Of a DNA stretch of 30,287 nt, positions 11,801-20,176 are shown piece after piece. This stretch comes from HK-STAS-PATE-2 sp046350895 (GTDB lineage: Bacteria > Patescibacteriota > Patescibacteriia > 2-12-FULL-60-25). The stretch lies in the NCBI GenBank assembly GCA_046350895.1, contig JAXLZL010000007.1:1-30287 (forward strand), written 5' to 3'. The position numbers and the translations under genes were made by a program. Position 1 is the first letter of the stretch; every line of letters begins with the position of its first letter. Under the pieces are notes generated by a model. The model ran no database searches, was not told the DNA's origin, and was given only the letters and a program-made list of their open reading frames with translations.

Positions 11801-14206
11801 GCTTTCGGCGTTGAATTGCTTAATGACCAGTTCTTTCACGCTTTCAATCACCTTTTCGGTTTCGCTGGATTCAAGAGTACGTTCCGTTGAGCCGACCGTG
11901 ATGCGGATGGCCACGGATTTTTTACCTGGGGCAATCCCCTTGCCTTTGTAGGTGTCGAACCATTCGGCATTGCGGATGAGTGGATTCGACTGCTTAATGG
12001 CGGCAATGATCCCCTGTACCTCGGTGCTTGCATCCAATAAGAAAGCAAGATCGCGTTTTACTTCTGGATACGCATTGATTGGCTGGTAGTCAGCGGTCGT
12101 AGCGAGTTCAGCTAATTCTTTGACCGAGATGTCTGCCATGGCGACACGTCCATCGAATTTATAGCGCTCACGAAGCTCTGGGTGGATTTCGCCGATCGTG
12201 GCAACGAGGTGCTCGCCAACAAAGCCTTGGGCTGAACGGCCCGGGTGCCAGAATGGATCGCTATCGTGTTTCTTCCAGCTGACATTGGTGATGCCAAGCT
12301 CCTTCAAGAGATGTTCGGTGGCGCCTTTGGCTTTTTTCCAGGCGCTGTCATCGCTTAGGATGCCCATGGAGAGCTGCATCGTTTCTTTTGGCAGGTCATT
12401 CCACATGCCGCTCTCGCTGGTATTGAGGTAGATGTGGGCCATCTCAAAGAACGCGAGCTCTTTGCGGCGGTCTTGGTTTTCAGCCACGGTCTCGAGCATC
12501 GAAGGCAAGAGCGTTGTGCGCATGTATTCGAAGTCGGTCGTGAGCGGATTCTCGATCTTGAGCATCTTGGCCGGGTTAAAACCGGCTTTCTGCATCATCG
12601 CGCCCGAAACAAACGAATAGTTAAACGCTTCATTCAAGCCTGCGCCTTTCAAGATCTGGCGAACGCGTTTTTCAGTAAGCTGTTGCTTGGTGAGCGAACG
12701 GTTCGAAATGCCGGCTGGGAATACAGCTGGCATATGCGCATACCCGCGCAAACGGGCGATCTCTTCGATAAAGTCGCGGCCTGACTCGATGTCATGGTCG
12801 CGCCACCATGGGACCTCAGCGGTTAATACGCCTTTTTTGATGGAGGCATCAAAGCCCAATTTCTTGAGCGATGACAACATTTCTTTTTCTTCAATCGGTA
12901 AGCCGATCAAGGTCGAGACCTGTTCGGTTTTTACTGAAAACTCTTTTGGTTTGTAGGCGTGAGCCGTCTTGTCGACGATCTCAGTTGAGATGGTGCCGCC
13001 AGCAAGTTCGACGCAGGTTTCAATGGCGCGTGCGAGCGCGTATTCAGGCGCTTGGGTCGAAAGGCCTTTTTCAAAGAGTTTCTGTGAATCGCTGTAGACG
13101 TTCAATTTGCGGGCGCTACGGCGGGTAAAGACCGGGTCAAACGTCGCGGCTTCAAAAATAACGCTGGTTGTATCGGTGGTGATCGCAGAATGTTCGCCAC
13201 CCATGATGCCGGCAATACAGTGTACCTGCTCGTCATCGGCGATCACGAGATTGGTTTCGCTCAGTTCGTAAGTGACGCCATCAAGAGCCGCCATCTTCTC
13301 CCCCGCTTTTGCCTTGCGTACGTGCAGCGTGTGGCCGGCGAGTTTGGCAGCATCAAAAGCATGCATTGGCTGGCCAAGCTCAAGACGAATCAAATTCGTG
13401 ATGTCGACAATGTTATTGTGAGGGCGTACACCCGCGCCAAGCAACAGACGCTTGATCCACCATGGGGATGGACCAACCTTCACACCGTCCATGCGCACCG
13501 CCATATAGCGGGGAGCAAGCTCTTTCTCTTCGACTTTGACGTCGAGTTTTTCGCAGACTTTGATCTTGGTTGGGAGTTTTGGTGCCTTCCAGGTGAAGTC
13601 CGCGTCCAAAATAGCGGCGGCTTCGCGTGCCATGCCGACCATGCACATGGCGTCAGGGCGGTTGGTGGTGACTTCGATGTCCATGACGGTGTCGCCGGTG
13701 AATCCGAGTACATCAGCGAGTGGCGTACCAAGAGCAACATTCATCTCAGGGATCTCTTTGCCCAAATCCAAAATCTCGCCATCGAGGCCCGGGAAGGCGT
13801 CAAACAAACCAATTTCATTGGAGGCACAAATCATGCCCTCGCTCTTCACGCCACGAATTTCCGCTGGCTGAAGGATGATCGGATCCCCTTCTCCGTGCCA
13901 TTTGACGCTGGCACCAACTAAGGCAACAGCAACAAGCTGGCCTTCGGCGATATTGGTACCGCCACAAACGATGGTGAGTTCACGTCCGCCGATGTCGACA
14001 ATTGGCAAGCGAAGCTTCTGTGCTGACGGATGCGCTTCGATGCGCAAGATTTTACCAACGACAATATGCTCAAGGTCTTTGCCTTGAGGGATCAGCTGTT
14101 CAACGCCCGGGCCAGAAAGCGAAACGCGCGCGGCGAATTCCTCGGCGGTTGTTTTGCCAAGGTCAACGTATTCACGTAACCAGCGATAAGAAGTAAGAAG
14201 ATTCAT
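11792..14206 (-). CDS. pheT: Phenylalanine-tRNA ligase beta subunit
   Basis: The 804-residue product is the structural and editing subunit of the alpha2-beta2 enzyme that charges tRNA-Phe. The N-terminal domain (residues 1-40, MNLLTSYRWLREYVDL) is followed by the tRNA-binding OB fold (about 40-150, VGKILRIEAHPSAQKLRL), the B3/B4 editing region, the B5 domain (about 400-470), the catalytic-like core and the C-terminal FDX-ACB anticodon-binding domain (last 90 residues, AYPEVKRDLAFLLD). The length is normal. ATG 14206 follows the pheS stop after one base and has no ribosome site of its own, so translation is probably coupled. The frame is open to 14260, but that part lies within pheS. Confidence 0.97.
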   Translation of the reverse strand: MNLLTSYRWLREYVDLGKTTAEEFAARVSLSGPGVEQLIPQGKDLEHIVVGKILRIEAHPSAQKLRLPIVDIGGRELTIVCGGTNIAEGQLVAVALVGASVKWHGEGDPIILQPAEIRGVKSEGMICASNEIGLFDAFPGLDGEILDLGKEIPEMNVALGTPLADVLGFTGDTVMDIEVTTNRPDAMCMVGMAREAAAILDADFTWKAPKLPTKIKVCEKLDVKVEEKELAPRYMAVRMDGVKVGPSPWWIKRLLLGAGVRPHNNIVDITNLIRLELGQPMHAFDAAKLAGHTLHVRKAKAGEKMAALDGVTYELSETNLVIADDEQVHCIAGIMGGEHSAITTDTTSVIFEAATFDPVFTRRSARKLNVYSDSQKLFEKGLSTQAPEYALARAIETCVELAGGTISTEIVDKTAHAYKPKEFSVKTEQVSTLIGLPIEEKEMLSSLKKLGFDASIKKGVLTAEVPWWRDHDIESGRDFIEEIARLRGYAHMPAVFPAGISNRSLTKQQLTEKRVRQILKGAGLNEAFNYSFVSGAMMQKAGFNPAKMLKIENPLTTDFEYMRTTLLPSMLETVAENQDRRKELAFFEMAHIYLNTSESGMWNDLPKETMQLSMGILSDDSAWKKAKGATEHLLKELGITNVSWKKHDSDPFWHPGRSAQGFVGEHLVATIGEIHPELRERYKFDGRVAMADISVKELAELATTADYQPINAYPEVKRDLAFLLDASTEVQGIIAAIKQSNPLIRNAEWFDTYKGKGIAPGKKSVAIRITVGSTERTLESSETEKVIESVKELVIKQFNAESRS

Positions 14207-14207
14207 A

Positions 14208-15275
14208 CTAGAATTGTTCCAAGAAACGAACGTCGTTTTTATAGAGGGTGCGAATGTCATCGAGGCTCAAGCCCTCTTTCATCATATAGGTGCGCTCGAT
14301 GCCCCAACCAAAGGCGAGACCTGAGTATTCGTCAGGATCAATGCCTGCTGCCTTCAATACGTTCGGATGCAACATGCCCGCGCCACCGAGTTCGAGCCAA
14401 CCGTGTTTGCAGATACGGCACTTGCTGCCATCAGCGAGCGTGCCCGTGCCTTCACAAACGGCGCAAGAGATGTCGATTTCAAACGATGGTTCGGTGAATC
14501 TGAAGTGATATGGGCGATAACGCGTTTTGCGTTCAGGGCCAAAGAATTCGTGGACGAAGTAATCAAAGAGCCCGCGCAAATGCGTGATCGAGACATTTCT
14601 GTCGACAAAAACACCGTCGAATTGGTGAAACATCGGCAAGTGGCGAATGCCGATCTGGCGGCGATAGGTCTTGCTGATATTAATCGCGCGAATTGGCAAT
14701 TGTTTTTCGTTCAAAATGCGCGCGGTGCCGCTGGTGGCATGTGGTGTGAGCAGCATCTTGCCGAATTGCGGATTCACCGGCGCATCCATAAAGAAGGTCT
14801 CCCACTCGTCGCGCGCTGGGTGATCTTTTGGCATGTTCAAACGTTCAAACGCAAAATCATCCCATTCAACCTCTGGATAGCGCACGCGGGTGAAGCCGGC
14901 TTTGCTGAAAATTCCTTCGATTTCGTCCATGGCCTGGTTCATCACGTGAGTGTGGCCGGCAGGAGGCATGATGCCTGGTTCGGTGATATCTTCTGCTTCA
15001 GAAGCGAGGCTGGCATTCAAGGCTTCGCGCTTTAAGCGAGTTTCTGCCTCGCCAAAAAGGCTCTCAAGTTCGACCTTGATATCATTTGCCATCGCACCGA
15101 GCTTTGGGCGCTCTTCAGTGGTGGCCTCAGCCATGCGCTTCATGAGCTCGGCGAGTTGGCCTTTGCGGCCCAAAAAGTTGGTTTTGGCTTCTTCAAGCGA
15201 CTCAAGGGTCGAGATAGTTGGCACCAAGTTGCGCGCTTCTTGGGCAAGCAAGCGTAACGCTTCATCGATATACAT
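14208..15275 (-). CDS. pheS: Phenylalanine-tRNA ligase alpha subunit
   Basis: The 355-residue product is the catalytic subunit that activates phenylalanine and transfers it to tRNA-Phe with PheT. An N-terminal coiled coil (about 1-90) precedes the class II core. Motif 2 is in YRPYHFRFTEPSFEIDISC and motif 3 in GLAFGWGIERTYMM, with ELGGAGMLHPNVL between them. Four Cys in CAVCEGTG and CRICKHGW look like a small zinc-type loop inserted after motif 2, common in this family. The length is normal. Eleven bases separate the start from the rseP stop. Confidence 0.97.
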   Translation of the reverse strand: MYIDEALRLLAQEARNLVPTISTLESLEEAKTNFLGRKGQLAELMKRMAEATTEERPKLGAMANDIKVELESLFGEAETRLKREALNASLASEAEDITEPGIMPPAGHTHVMNQAMDEIEGIFSKAGFTRVRYPEVEWDDFAFERLNMPKDHPARDEWETFFMDAPVNPQFGKMLLTPHATSGTARILNEKQLPIRAINISKTYRRQIGIRHLPMFHQFDGVFVDRNVSITHLRGLFDYFVHEFFGPERKTRYRPYHFRFTEPSFEIDISCAVCEGTGTLADGSKCRICKHGWLELGGAGMLHPNVLKAAGIDPDEYSGLAFGWGIERTYMMKEGLSLDDIRTLYKNDVRFLEQF

Positions 15276-15286
15276 AGATGAGCTGT

Positions 15287-16441
15287 TTATATACCAAATA
15301 CGCTTAATAATCCATGCCAGATCGAAGAACCGTGCTTTTGCAGGTCGTGGAGGGTCACAATCAAGATCAAACCAAGTAATACAATAAAACCGATTTGGTG
15401 GACGACGGCTTCAATGCGAGGGTCATGTTTTTTGCGGCGGAGTCCTTCAAAAATAACAAAGAGCGCACGTCCGCCGTCGAGAGCCGGGATCGGCAAGAAG
15501 TTGATTACGGCCAAATTCAACGAGAGAATGGCCGTAAATTGCATAAGCGCCCAGAACCCGCGTTGCGAGACCTGGCCGGTCATGATGGCGATGCCGACCG
15601 GACCCGAAACGTCGGCAGAGGCCTTACCTGAGAACAGGTCATGAATGAGGCTGCCAAAACCTGCGACTATGGCCCCAGCATACGACGTTGCCGTCACGAA
15701 GCCTTGGCCGATGGCTGCAAAGAACGAAAATTTCACGGTGCCAATGTCTGCCAAACCAACGCCAAAGCCAGCGCGATTCAATTCAGGCAAGTATTTGGCG
15801 GTAGCCGAAAGCATTTTTTCTTCAGCGCCGCGTTTTACCTTGATCGCGACGCTTTGGTTCTCGTTATATGTTTTTAAAATCGTTCGCGCATCTTCGGCGC
15901 TGGCTGGCACCTTGCTGTCGAGCGAGATGAGGTGATCGCCTGCTTGCAGGCCGGCAATCTCAGCAGAGCTGCTGGCAACGACGTCGGTGATCTCAATGCG
16001 CTTGTCGGACACCATGGCATTTTGCGGCAAGCCAACCAATTCTGCCGGTACGCCCGAAGCAAAACCAAACGCAAAGATGCTGGCGGCCAATAACCAGTTC
16101 ATGAATACGCCAGCTGCTAAGATAATGAATTTTTGCCAACCTGGCTTTGATTGAAACGAATCTTTTTGACCAATGCCGTCGCCTTGCTCACCCTTCAGTT
16201 TCACAAAACCGCCGAGCGGCAACCAGTTCAATGACCAAACGGTGTTTTCATAATCATGCTGATCGGATCCCGAGACGCGCTTCCACTTTTTACCCACTCG
16301 CACAAACCCAATCGCGCGTGGAGGAAAACCGTAACCGAATTCTTCAGCCTTCACGCCAAAGATGCGTGCCGCTACATAATGGCCGAGTTCATGCACCAAA
16401 ACCAATACCGACAAAATGAGAAGAAAAATGAGTACTGACAT
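15287..16441 (-). CDS. rseP: Site-2-type intramembrane zinc metalloprotease (RseP family)
   Basis: The 384-residue product is an intramembrane protease that cuts membrane-spanning segments of signalling proteins or leftover signal peptides. HELGH at 17-21 in the first helix supplies two zinc ligands and Glu18. NFLPIPALDGGR near 315-325 supplies the third ligand, Asp322. A single PDZ domain lies between (about 130-215, AEIAGLQAGDHLISLD). Four hydrophobic segments are visible. The single PDZ domain fits the shorter RasP/RseP type. The position in a manB-murI-rseP-pheST operon suggests constitutive expression; the target is unknown. Confidence 0.95.
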   Translation of the reverse strand: MSVLIFLLILSVLVLVHELGHYVAARIFGVKAEEFGYGFPPRAIGFVRVGKKWKRVSGSDQHDYENTVWSLNWLPLGGFVKLKGEQGDGIGQKDSFQSKPGWQKFIILAAGVFMNWLLAASIFAFGFASGVPAELVGLPQNAMVSDKRIEITDVVASSSAEIAGLQAGDHLISLDSKVPASAEDARTILKTYNENQSVAIKVKRGAEEKMLSATAKYLPELNRAGFGVGLADIGTVKFSFFAAIGQGFVTATSYAGAIVAGFGSLIHDLFSGKASADVSGPVGIAIMTGQVSQRGFWALMQFTAILSLNLAVINFLPIPALDGGRALFVIFEGLRRKKHDPRIEAVVHQIGFIVLLGLILIVTLHDLQKHGSSIWHGLLSVFGI

Positions 16442-16459
16442 GAAGAGAAAATAGCAGTA

Positions 16460-17212
16460 TTAAGAGGTTTTTACAATCTTGCTCCCATCACAACCGAGCC
16501 AGGTTTGCGCGAGTTCTTTGGTATGTACCGGCAAGTCGGTAAAGCTGAACGTTTGTTGAGAGCTACCAAGGGGTTGCGGTGGCAGTGAAGCGGCAAATAA
16601 TGCCGGGCCGTTCAAGATCTTGGTGGATGGAAGCAGGTTGGCGATCGTCTTTTCTAAAAAGGGATAATGCGTACAACCAAGCACCAGTACTTCAGGCGGA
16701 TTCTCCATGAGTGGCGCAAGATACATCCGAGCGATGCTCATGGCTTCTGGGGAGTTCATCATCCCCTCCTCTACCAAAGGCACAAAGAGTGGGCAGGCAA
16801 TCGCTTCAATGCGTACATTCGCCACGGATTCGCGGATGGCGTCCTGATAGACGCTGGATGCGAGGGTGCCGCGCGTCCCTAATACGCCGACCGAACGAGG
16901 TTTAAGACGTTTGATCTCGGCAATCACAGGCTCTATTACATTGTAGATCGGAGTCTGCGGAAATTCGGTACGCAATGTCTCAGTGGCTGCCACCGAGGCG
17001 GTATTGCAGGCAATGCCAATGGCGGTGGCACCATGATCAATAAGCCAGCGCGCATTTTCGATGGCGTATTGCTGGATGAGTTCTTTGCCTTTATTGCCAT
17101 AAGGCGCACGAGCCGTATCACCAAGGTAAAGCAAATCCGTTTGCGGGTATTTTTCTATGATGGCTTTGGCGACGGTGAGTCCACCCAAGCCAGAATCAAA
17201 AAGCCCAAGCAT
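16460..17212 (-). CDS. murI: Glutamate racemase
   Basis: The 250-residue product converts L- to D-glutamate for peptidoglycan stem peptides. FDSGLGGLTV at residues 5-14 carries the conserved Asp6 and Ser7. The two catalytic Cys are Cys69 in GIACNTASVAA and Cys180 in LVLGCTHYPFLE. The length is at the short end of normal. The ATG lies one base beyond the manB stop (TAA-C-ATG), so the two are coupled. The presence of murI here and of a lytic transglycosylase in region 3 indicates that the cell makes and remodels a peptidoglycan wall. Confidence 0.95.
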   Translation of the reverse strand: MLGLFDSGLGGLTVAKAIIEKYPQTDLLYLGDTARAPYGNKGKELIQQYAIENARWLIDHGATAIGIACNTASVAATETLRTEFPQTPIYNVIEPVIAEIKRLKPRSVGVLGTRGTLASSVYQDAIRESVANVRIEAIACPLFVPLVEEGMMNSPEAMSIARMYLAPLMENPPEVLVLGCTHYPFLEKTIANLLPSTKILNGPALFAASLPPQPLGSSQQTFSFTDLPVHTKELAQTWLGCDGSKIVKTS

Positions 17213-17213
17213 G

Positions 17214-18572
17214 TTAGGCGTTGATCAGCGCGATGAGCTCGGCTTTATGCGACTCCATTTCTTCAGTTGTCTTCGCTTCAAGATTCAAGCGCAAAAGCGG
17301 CTCGGTATTGGATGAGCGCACCGAAAACCACCAGCCTTCCATGTTCATACGGATGCCGTCGATGGTAATGATTTCTTTTGCCTGTGAAGCAAAGCGCGAA
17401 TTGATACGTTCAAGTGCGGCTTTTGCATCCGTCACCTTAAAATTGATTTCACCTGAGTGTGCGTATTTCTTGAGCGGCTTCCAAAGGTGTGAAAGCGGTT
17501 TGCCTTCACGTTGCATGATTTTGAGCACGAGCAACATCACGAGATCCGTCGCTTCTGAGCCGCGCAAATCACCGAAGTAAAAATGCATCGAGAGTTCGCT
17601 GGCAAAAGCGGCTTTTTCTGCGATCAGCTGTTTTTTGATATGTGCATGTCCTACGCGGCACATCTTGGCCGTACCACCGAGTGATGTGATGAGTTCAGGC
17701 AAGCTCGATGACGAACGCAAATCATAAAGGATGGTCGCACCCGGATGATCGCGCAGGATTTCTTGCGACAAGAGTGCGGCAAGCATGTCGCCAGGTAATG
17801 GCGTGCCTTCTTCATCAACAACGCCAACGCGATCGCCATCACCGTCAAAAGCAAAACCGACTTGGCAATCGTGCTTTTTCATTACCTCGCGCAGTTCATC
17901 AAGTGTCTCGGTTTTTGCCGGATTCGCTTCGTGGTTTGGGAAACGTCCGTCGAGATCCCAGTACAATTCTTCAACACGCGCACCATGCAAACGGCCAAGA
18001 AGTTTTGGGAGCGTGTGGCCATTCATGCCATTGCCAGCATCTACGGCGATGCGCAAGTCTGAAAAGTCGCCGGTGAGGCCAGAGAGCTTCCACACCATGT
18101 CGATATAACGTTCAAGAAGGCCTTCGTCTGTTGTGACGGCACCTGTTTCTGCTGCTTGCGGGATAGGCATCTCATTGCAAGCCAAGTCACGCAGCTCCTC
18201 CATGCCGCTCCCCTGCCCGATCGGTAAACCGTTTCCGCGCATCATTTTGAAGCCATTATATTCAGCAGGGTTATGCGAAGCCGTTACCATCACGCCCAGA
18301 TCAACCGCTTCGCCTTGTTCAGTCATGGCAAAATAGAACATCGGCGTCGAACAAAGCCCGACACGAATCACGTCGGCGCCTTGTGAACGCAAGCCTTCAA
18401 TCAACGCTTCTTCAAGGGGTTGCGAGGTTGGGCGCATGTCATGACCCACGATCACGCGTTTCGGTTTGTGGATTTGTCCGAGGGCGCGGCCAATGCGCTC
18501 CGCATCCGAGATCTCGATTTCTCCCGGTGAAAGCGCGCGAATGTCATAGGATTTGAAGATGGATGGCTGCAT
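17214..18572 (-). CDS. manB: Phosphomannomutase/phosphoglucomutase
   Basis: The 452-residue product belongs to the alpha-D-phosphohexomutase family and moves phosphate between C6 and C1 of hexoses for envelope sugar precursors. The phosphoserine loop is TASHNP at 97-102 (Ser99). The metal loop is DGDGDR at 243-248. The sugar loop is ASELSMHFYF and the phosphate-binding loop near the C terminus is SSNTEPLLRL. The sugar loop favours a PMM/PGM type over phosphoglucosamine mutase, but exact specificity cannot be read. It is the first gene of the operon and is divergent from lemA, with the intergenic region carrying an inverted repeat. Confidence 0.93.
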   Translation of the reverse strand: MQPSIFKSYDIRALSPGEIEISDAERIGRALGQIHKPKRVIVGHDMRPTSQPLEEALIEGLRSQGADVIRVGLCSTPMFYFAMTEQGEAVDLGVMVTASHNPAEYNGFKMMRGNGLPIGQGSGMEELRDLACNEMPIPQAAETGAVTTDEGLLERYIDMVWKLSGLTGDFSDLRIAVDAGNGMNGHTLPKLLGRLHGARVEELYWDLDGRFPNHEANPAKTETLDELREVMKKHDCQVGFAFDGDGDRVGVVDEEGTPLPGDMLAALLSQEILRDHPGATILYDLRSSSSLPELITSLGGTAKMCRVGHAHIKKQLIAEKAAFASELSMHFYFGDLRGSEATDLVMLLVLKIMQREGKPLSHLWKPLKKYAHSGEINFKVTDAKAALERINSRFASQAKEIITIDGIRMNMEGWWFSVRSSNTEPLLRLNLEAKTTEEMESHKAELIALINA

Positions 18573-18583
18573 ATGCGCGAGAG

Positions 18584-18619
18584 ATTAACATGCTAACCGT
18601 AACCGCGTTAGTCGTTAAT
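18584..18619. repeat. Imperfect inverted repeat between manB and lemA
   Basis: ATTAACATGCTAAC (18584-18597) faces GTTAGTCGTTAAT (18607-18619). Outer ATTAAC and inner CTAAC are conserved in both arms across a 9-base spacer. It sits where the manB promoter should be and could be an operator for manB. The function is inferred only. Confidence 0.4.
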
Positions 18620-18638
18620 ATTTTAGTGAAAAATCCAT

Positions 18639-18666
18639 TTGACCCCCGCTCAAAGCGTGTTATCCT
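18639..18666 (+). promoter_or_regulatory. Promoter of the lemA-htpX-clpC operon
   Basis: TTGACC (5/6) and TATCCT (4/6) with a TGT extension are 16 bases apart. The leader of about 45 bases has no clear ribosome site before the lemA ATG. Confidence 0.6.
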
Positions 18667-18717
18667 ATATACAAGCCTCACAGGCGCTCAATCTTTAGCT
18701 TATTCTAGCCAAAAAAT

Positions 18718-19272
18718 ATGCCAGTACTGTGGATTTTGTTAGCTATCGTTGTCGTTATCGCCCTTTGGGCCATCGGCGTTTATAACGGTCTCATCACCCT
18801 TCGCAACCAAACCGACGAAGCGTGGTCGGATATCGACGTTCAATTGAAGCGCCGTTATGACCTCATCCCTAACCTCGTGAACACGGTAAAGGGTTATGCC
18901 ACGCATGAGTCCGCTACTCTTGAAAAAGTCATCGCAGCCCGCAACGCCGCCATGAGCGCTACCGGCCCACAGGCCAAAGGCGAAGCTGAAAACATGCTCG
19001 CCGGCACGCTTAAGACGCTGTTCGCCGTCGCTGAAGCCTACCCTGACCTCAAGGCCAACGAGGGTTTCTTGAAACTTCAGGATGAGCTCTCAGACACCGA
19101 AAATAAAGTTCAAGCCTCACGCCGCTTCTACAACGGCAATGTCCGTGATTTCAACACCAAGTTGCAGGTATTCCCTGCCAATATGATCGCTGGCATGCTC
19201 GGCTTCACCAAAAAAGAGTTCTTCGAACTCACCAATGAAGCAGAACGCGCCGTACCAAACGTCCAATTCTAA
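18718..19272 (+). CDS. lemA: LemA family membrane protein
   Basis: The 184-residue product has one N-terminal transmembrane helix (about residues 3-25) and a helical-bundle domain. The family signature is present: YNGLITLRNQTDEAWSDIDV, then QLKRRYDLIPNLVNTVKGYA. The length is usual. LemA proteins are commonly encoded next to HtpX, and the same pair is found here with a 2-base gap to htpX. A role as partner or substrate presenter for the protease is likely, but the biochemical role of the family is not settled. It is the first gene of a long plus-strand operon. Confidence 0.95.
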   Translation: MPVLWILLAIVVVIALWAIGVYNGLITLRNQTDEAWSDIDVQLKRRYDLIPNLVNTVKGYATHESATLEKVIAARNAAMSATGPQAKGEAENMLAGTLKTLFAVAEAYPDLKANEGFLKLQDELSDTENKVQASRRFYNGNVRDFNTKLQVFPANMIAGMLGFTKKEFFELTNEAERAVPNVQF

Positions 19273-19274
19273 CA

Positions 19275-20165
19275 ATGTACAGCCACATCGCATCAAATAA
19301 GCGCAAAAGCGCCCTACTGATCGCGGTCTTTACCGGCGTGCTCGCGGCTGCGGGCTATGTCTACGGTGAACTGAACGGGTCCGGTTATGCCGGACTCGTG
19401 TTGGCTCTCGTGGTCTCGCTGGGTATGACCGCGTTTTCGTGGTTCTTTGGCGATAAGGTGGTACTTGCGACATCGGGCGCACGTCGCATCGAATCTCGTG
19501 ACCAATACCCCTATCTCTGGAACATCGTCGAGAACCTTACGATCACCGCTGGCATGCCAATGCCAAAGCTCTATGTGATTGAGGACTCCGCGCCAAATGC
19601 CTTTGCCACGGGGAGAGATCCAGAACAGGCGTCGGTTGCTTTTACCACCGGCATTATCGCTTTGCTTGAGAATGAAGAACTCGAAGGCGTTGCCGCACAT
19701 GAGCTCTCTCACGTGCAAAACCGCGATACGCTCTATATGGTGCTCGTTGCCGTCATGGTTGGAGCGCTTTCGCTTTTGGGCGACATGTTCTTTCGCATCG
19801 GTTTCGGCGGCCGCCGTTCACGTGATAACAATAATGGCGGCGGCATCTTCATGATCATTGGCATTGTCTTTTTGATCTTGGCTCCGGTCATCGGTGAATT
19901 GATCAAGCTCGCCATCAGCCGTCAGCGCGAGTATCTCGCTGACGCTTCGGGCGCGCTCTTAACGCGCTACCCAGACGGCTTGGCCTCGGCGCTCGCCAAA
20001 ATTTCGGCCAATGCCCAGCCGATGGCTCATGCTTCAACCGCCACCGCTCACCTATGGATCTCAAATCCGTTTGGCGACGGCAAGAAGCTCGCTTCGTTGT
20101 TTTCGACACATCCGCCCGTTGAAGAGCGTATTAAGAGATTGAAACTCATGGGCGAAGCCCGTTAA
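19275..20165 (+). CDS. htpX: Membrane-bound zinc metalloprotease HtpX (M48)
   Basis: The 296-residue product degrades damaged membrane proteins. Two hydrophobic segments lie near residues 13-30 and 38-57. The zinc motif HELSH is at 142-146, and the third ligand Glu219 is in RQREYLADASGA. Two more hydrophobic segments are at about 155-170 and 191-212, with a Gly/Asn-rich loop between. The end FSTHPPVEERIKRL is typical of the family. Its neighbours lemA and clpC suggest a quality-control role, but no stress-type promoter is recognised. Confidence 0.96.
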   Translation: MYSHIASNKRKSALLIAVFTGVLAAAGYVYGELNGSGYAGLVLALVVSLGMTAFSWFFGDKVVLATSGARRIESRDQYPYLWNIVENLTITAGMPMPKLYVIEDSAPNAFATGRDPEQASVAFTTGIIALLENEELEGVAAHELSHVQNRDTLYMVLVAVMVGALSLLGDMFFRIGFGGRRSRDNNNGGGIFMIIGIVFLILAPVIGELIKLAISRQREYLADASGALLTRYPDGLASALAKISANAQPMAHASTATAHLWISNPFGDGKKLASLFSTHPPVEERIKRLKLMGEAR

Positions 20166-20176
20166 TCCCCCACCTT

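Noticed and set aside
13190..13921. A 243-codon plus-strand ORF opposite pheT
   Set aside because: It lies wholly inside pheT, which has all its domains; the translated protein has no recognisable motif. It is a shadow of the codon pattern.
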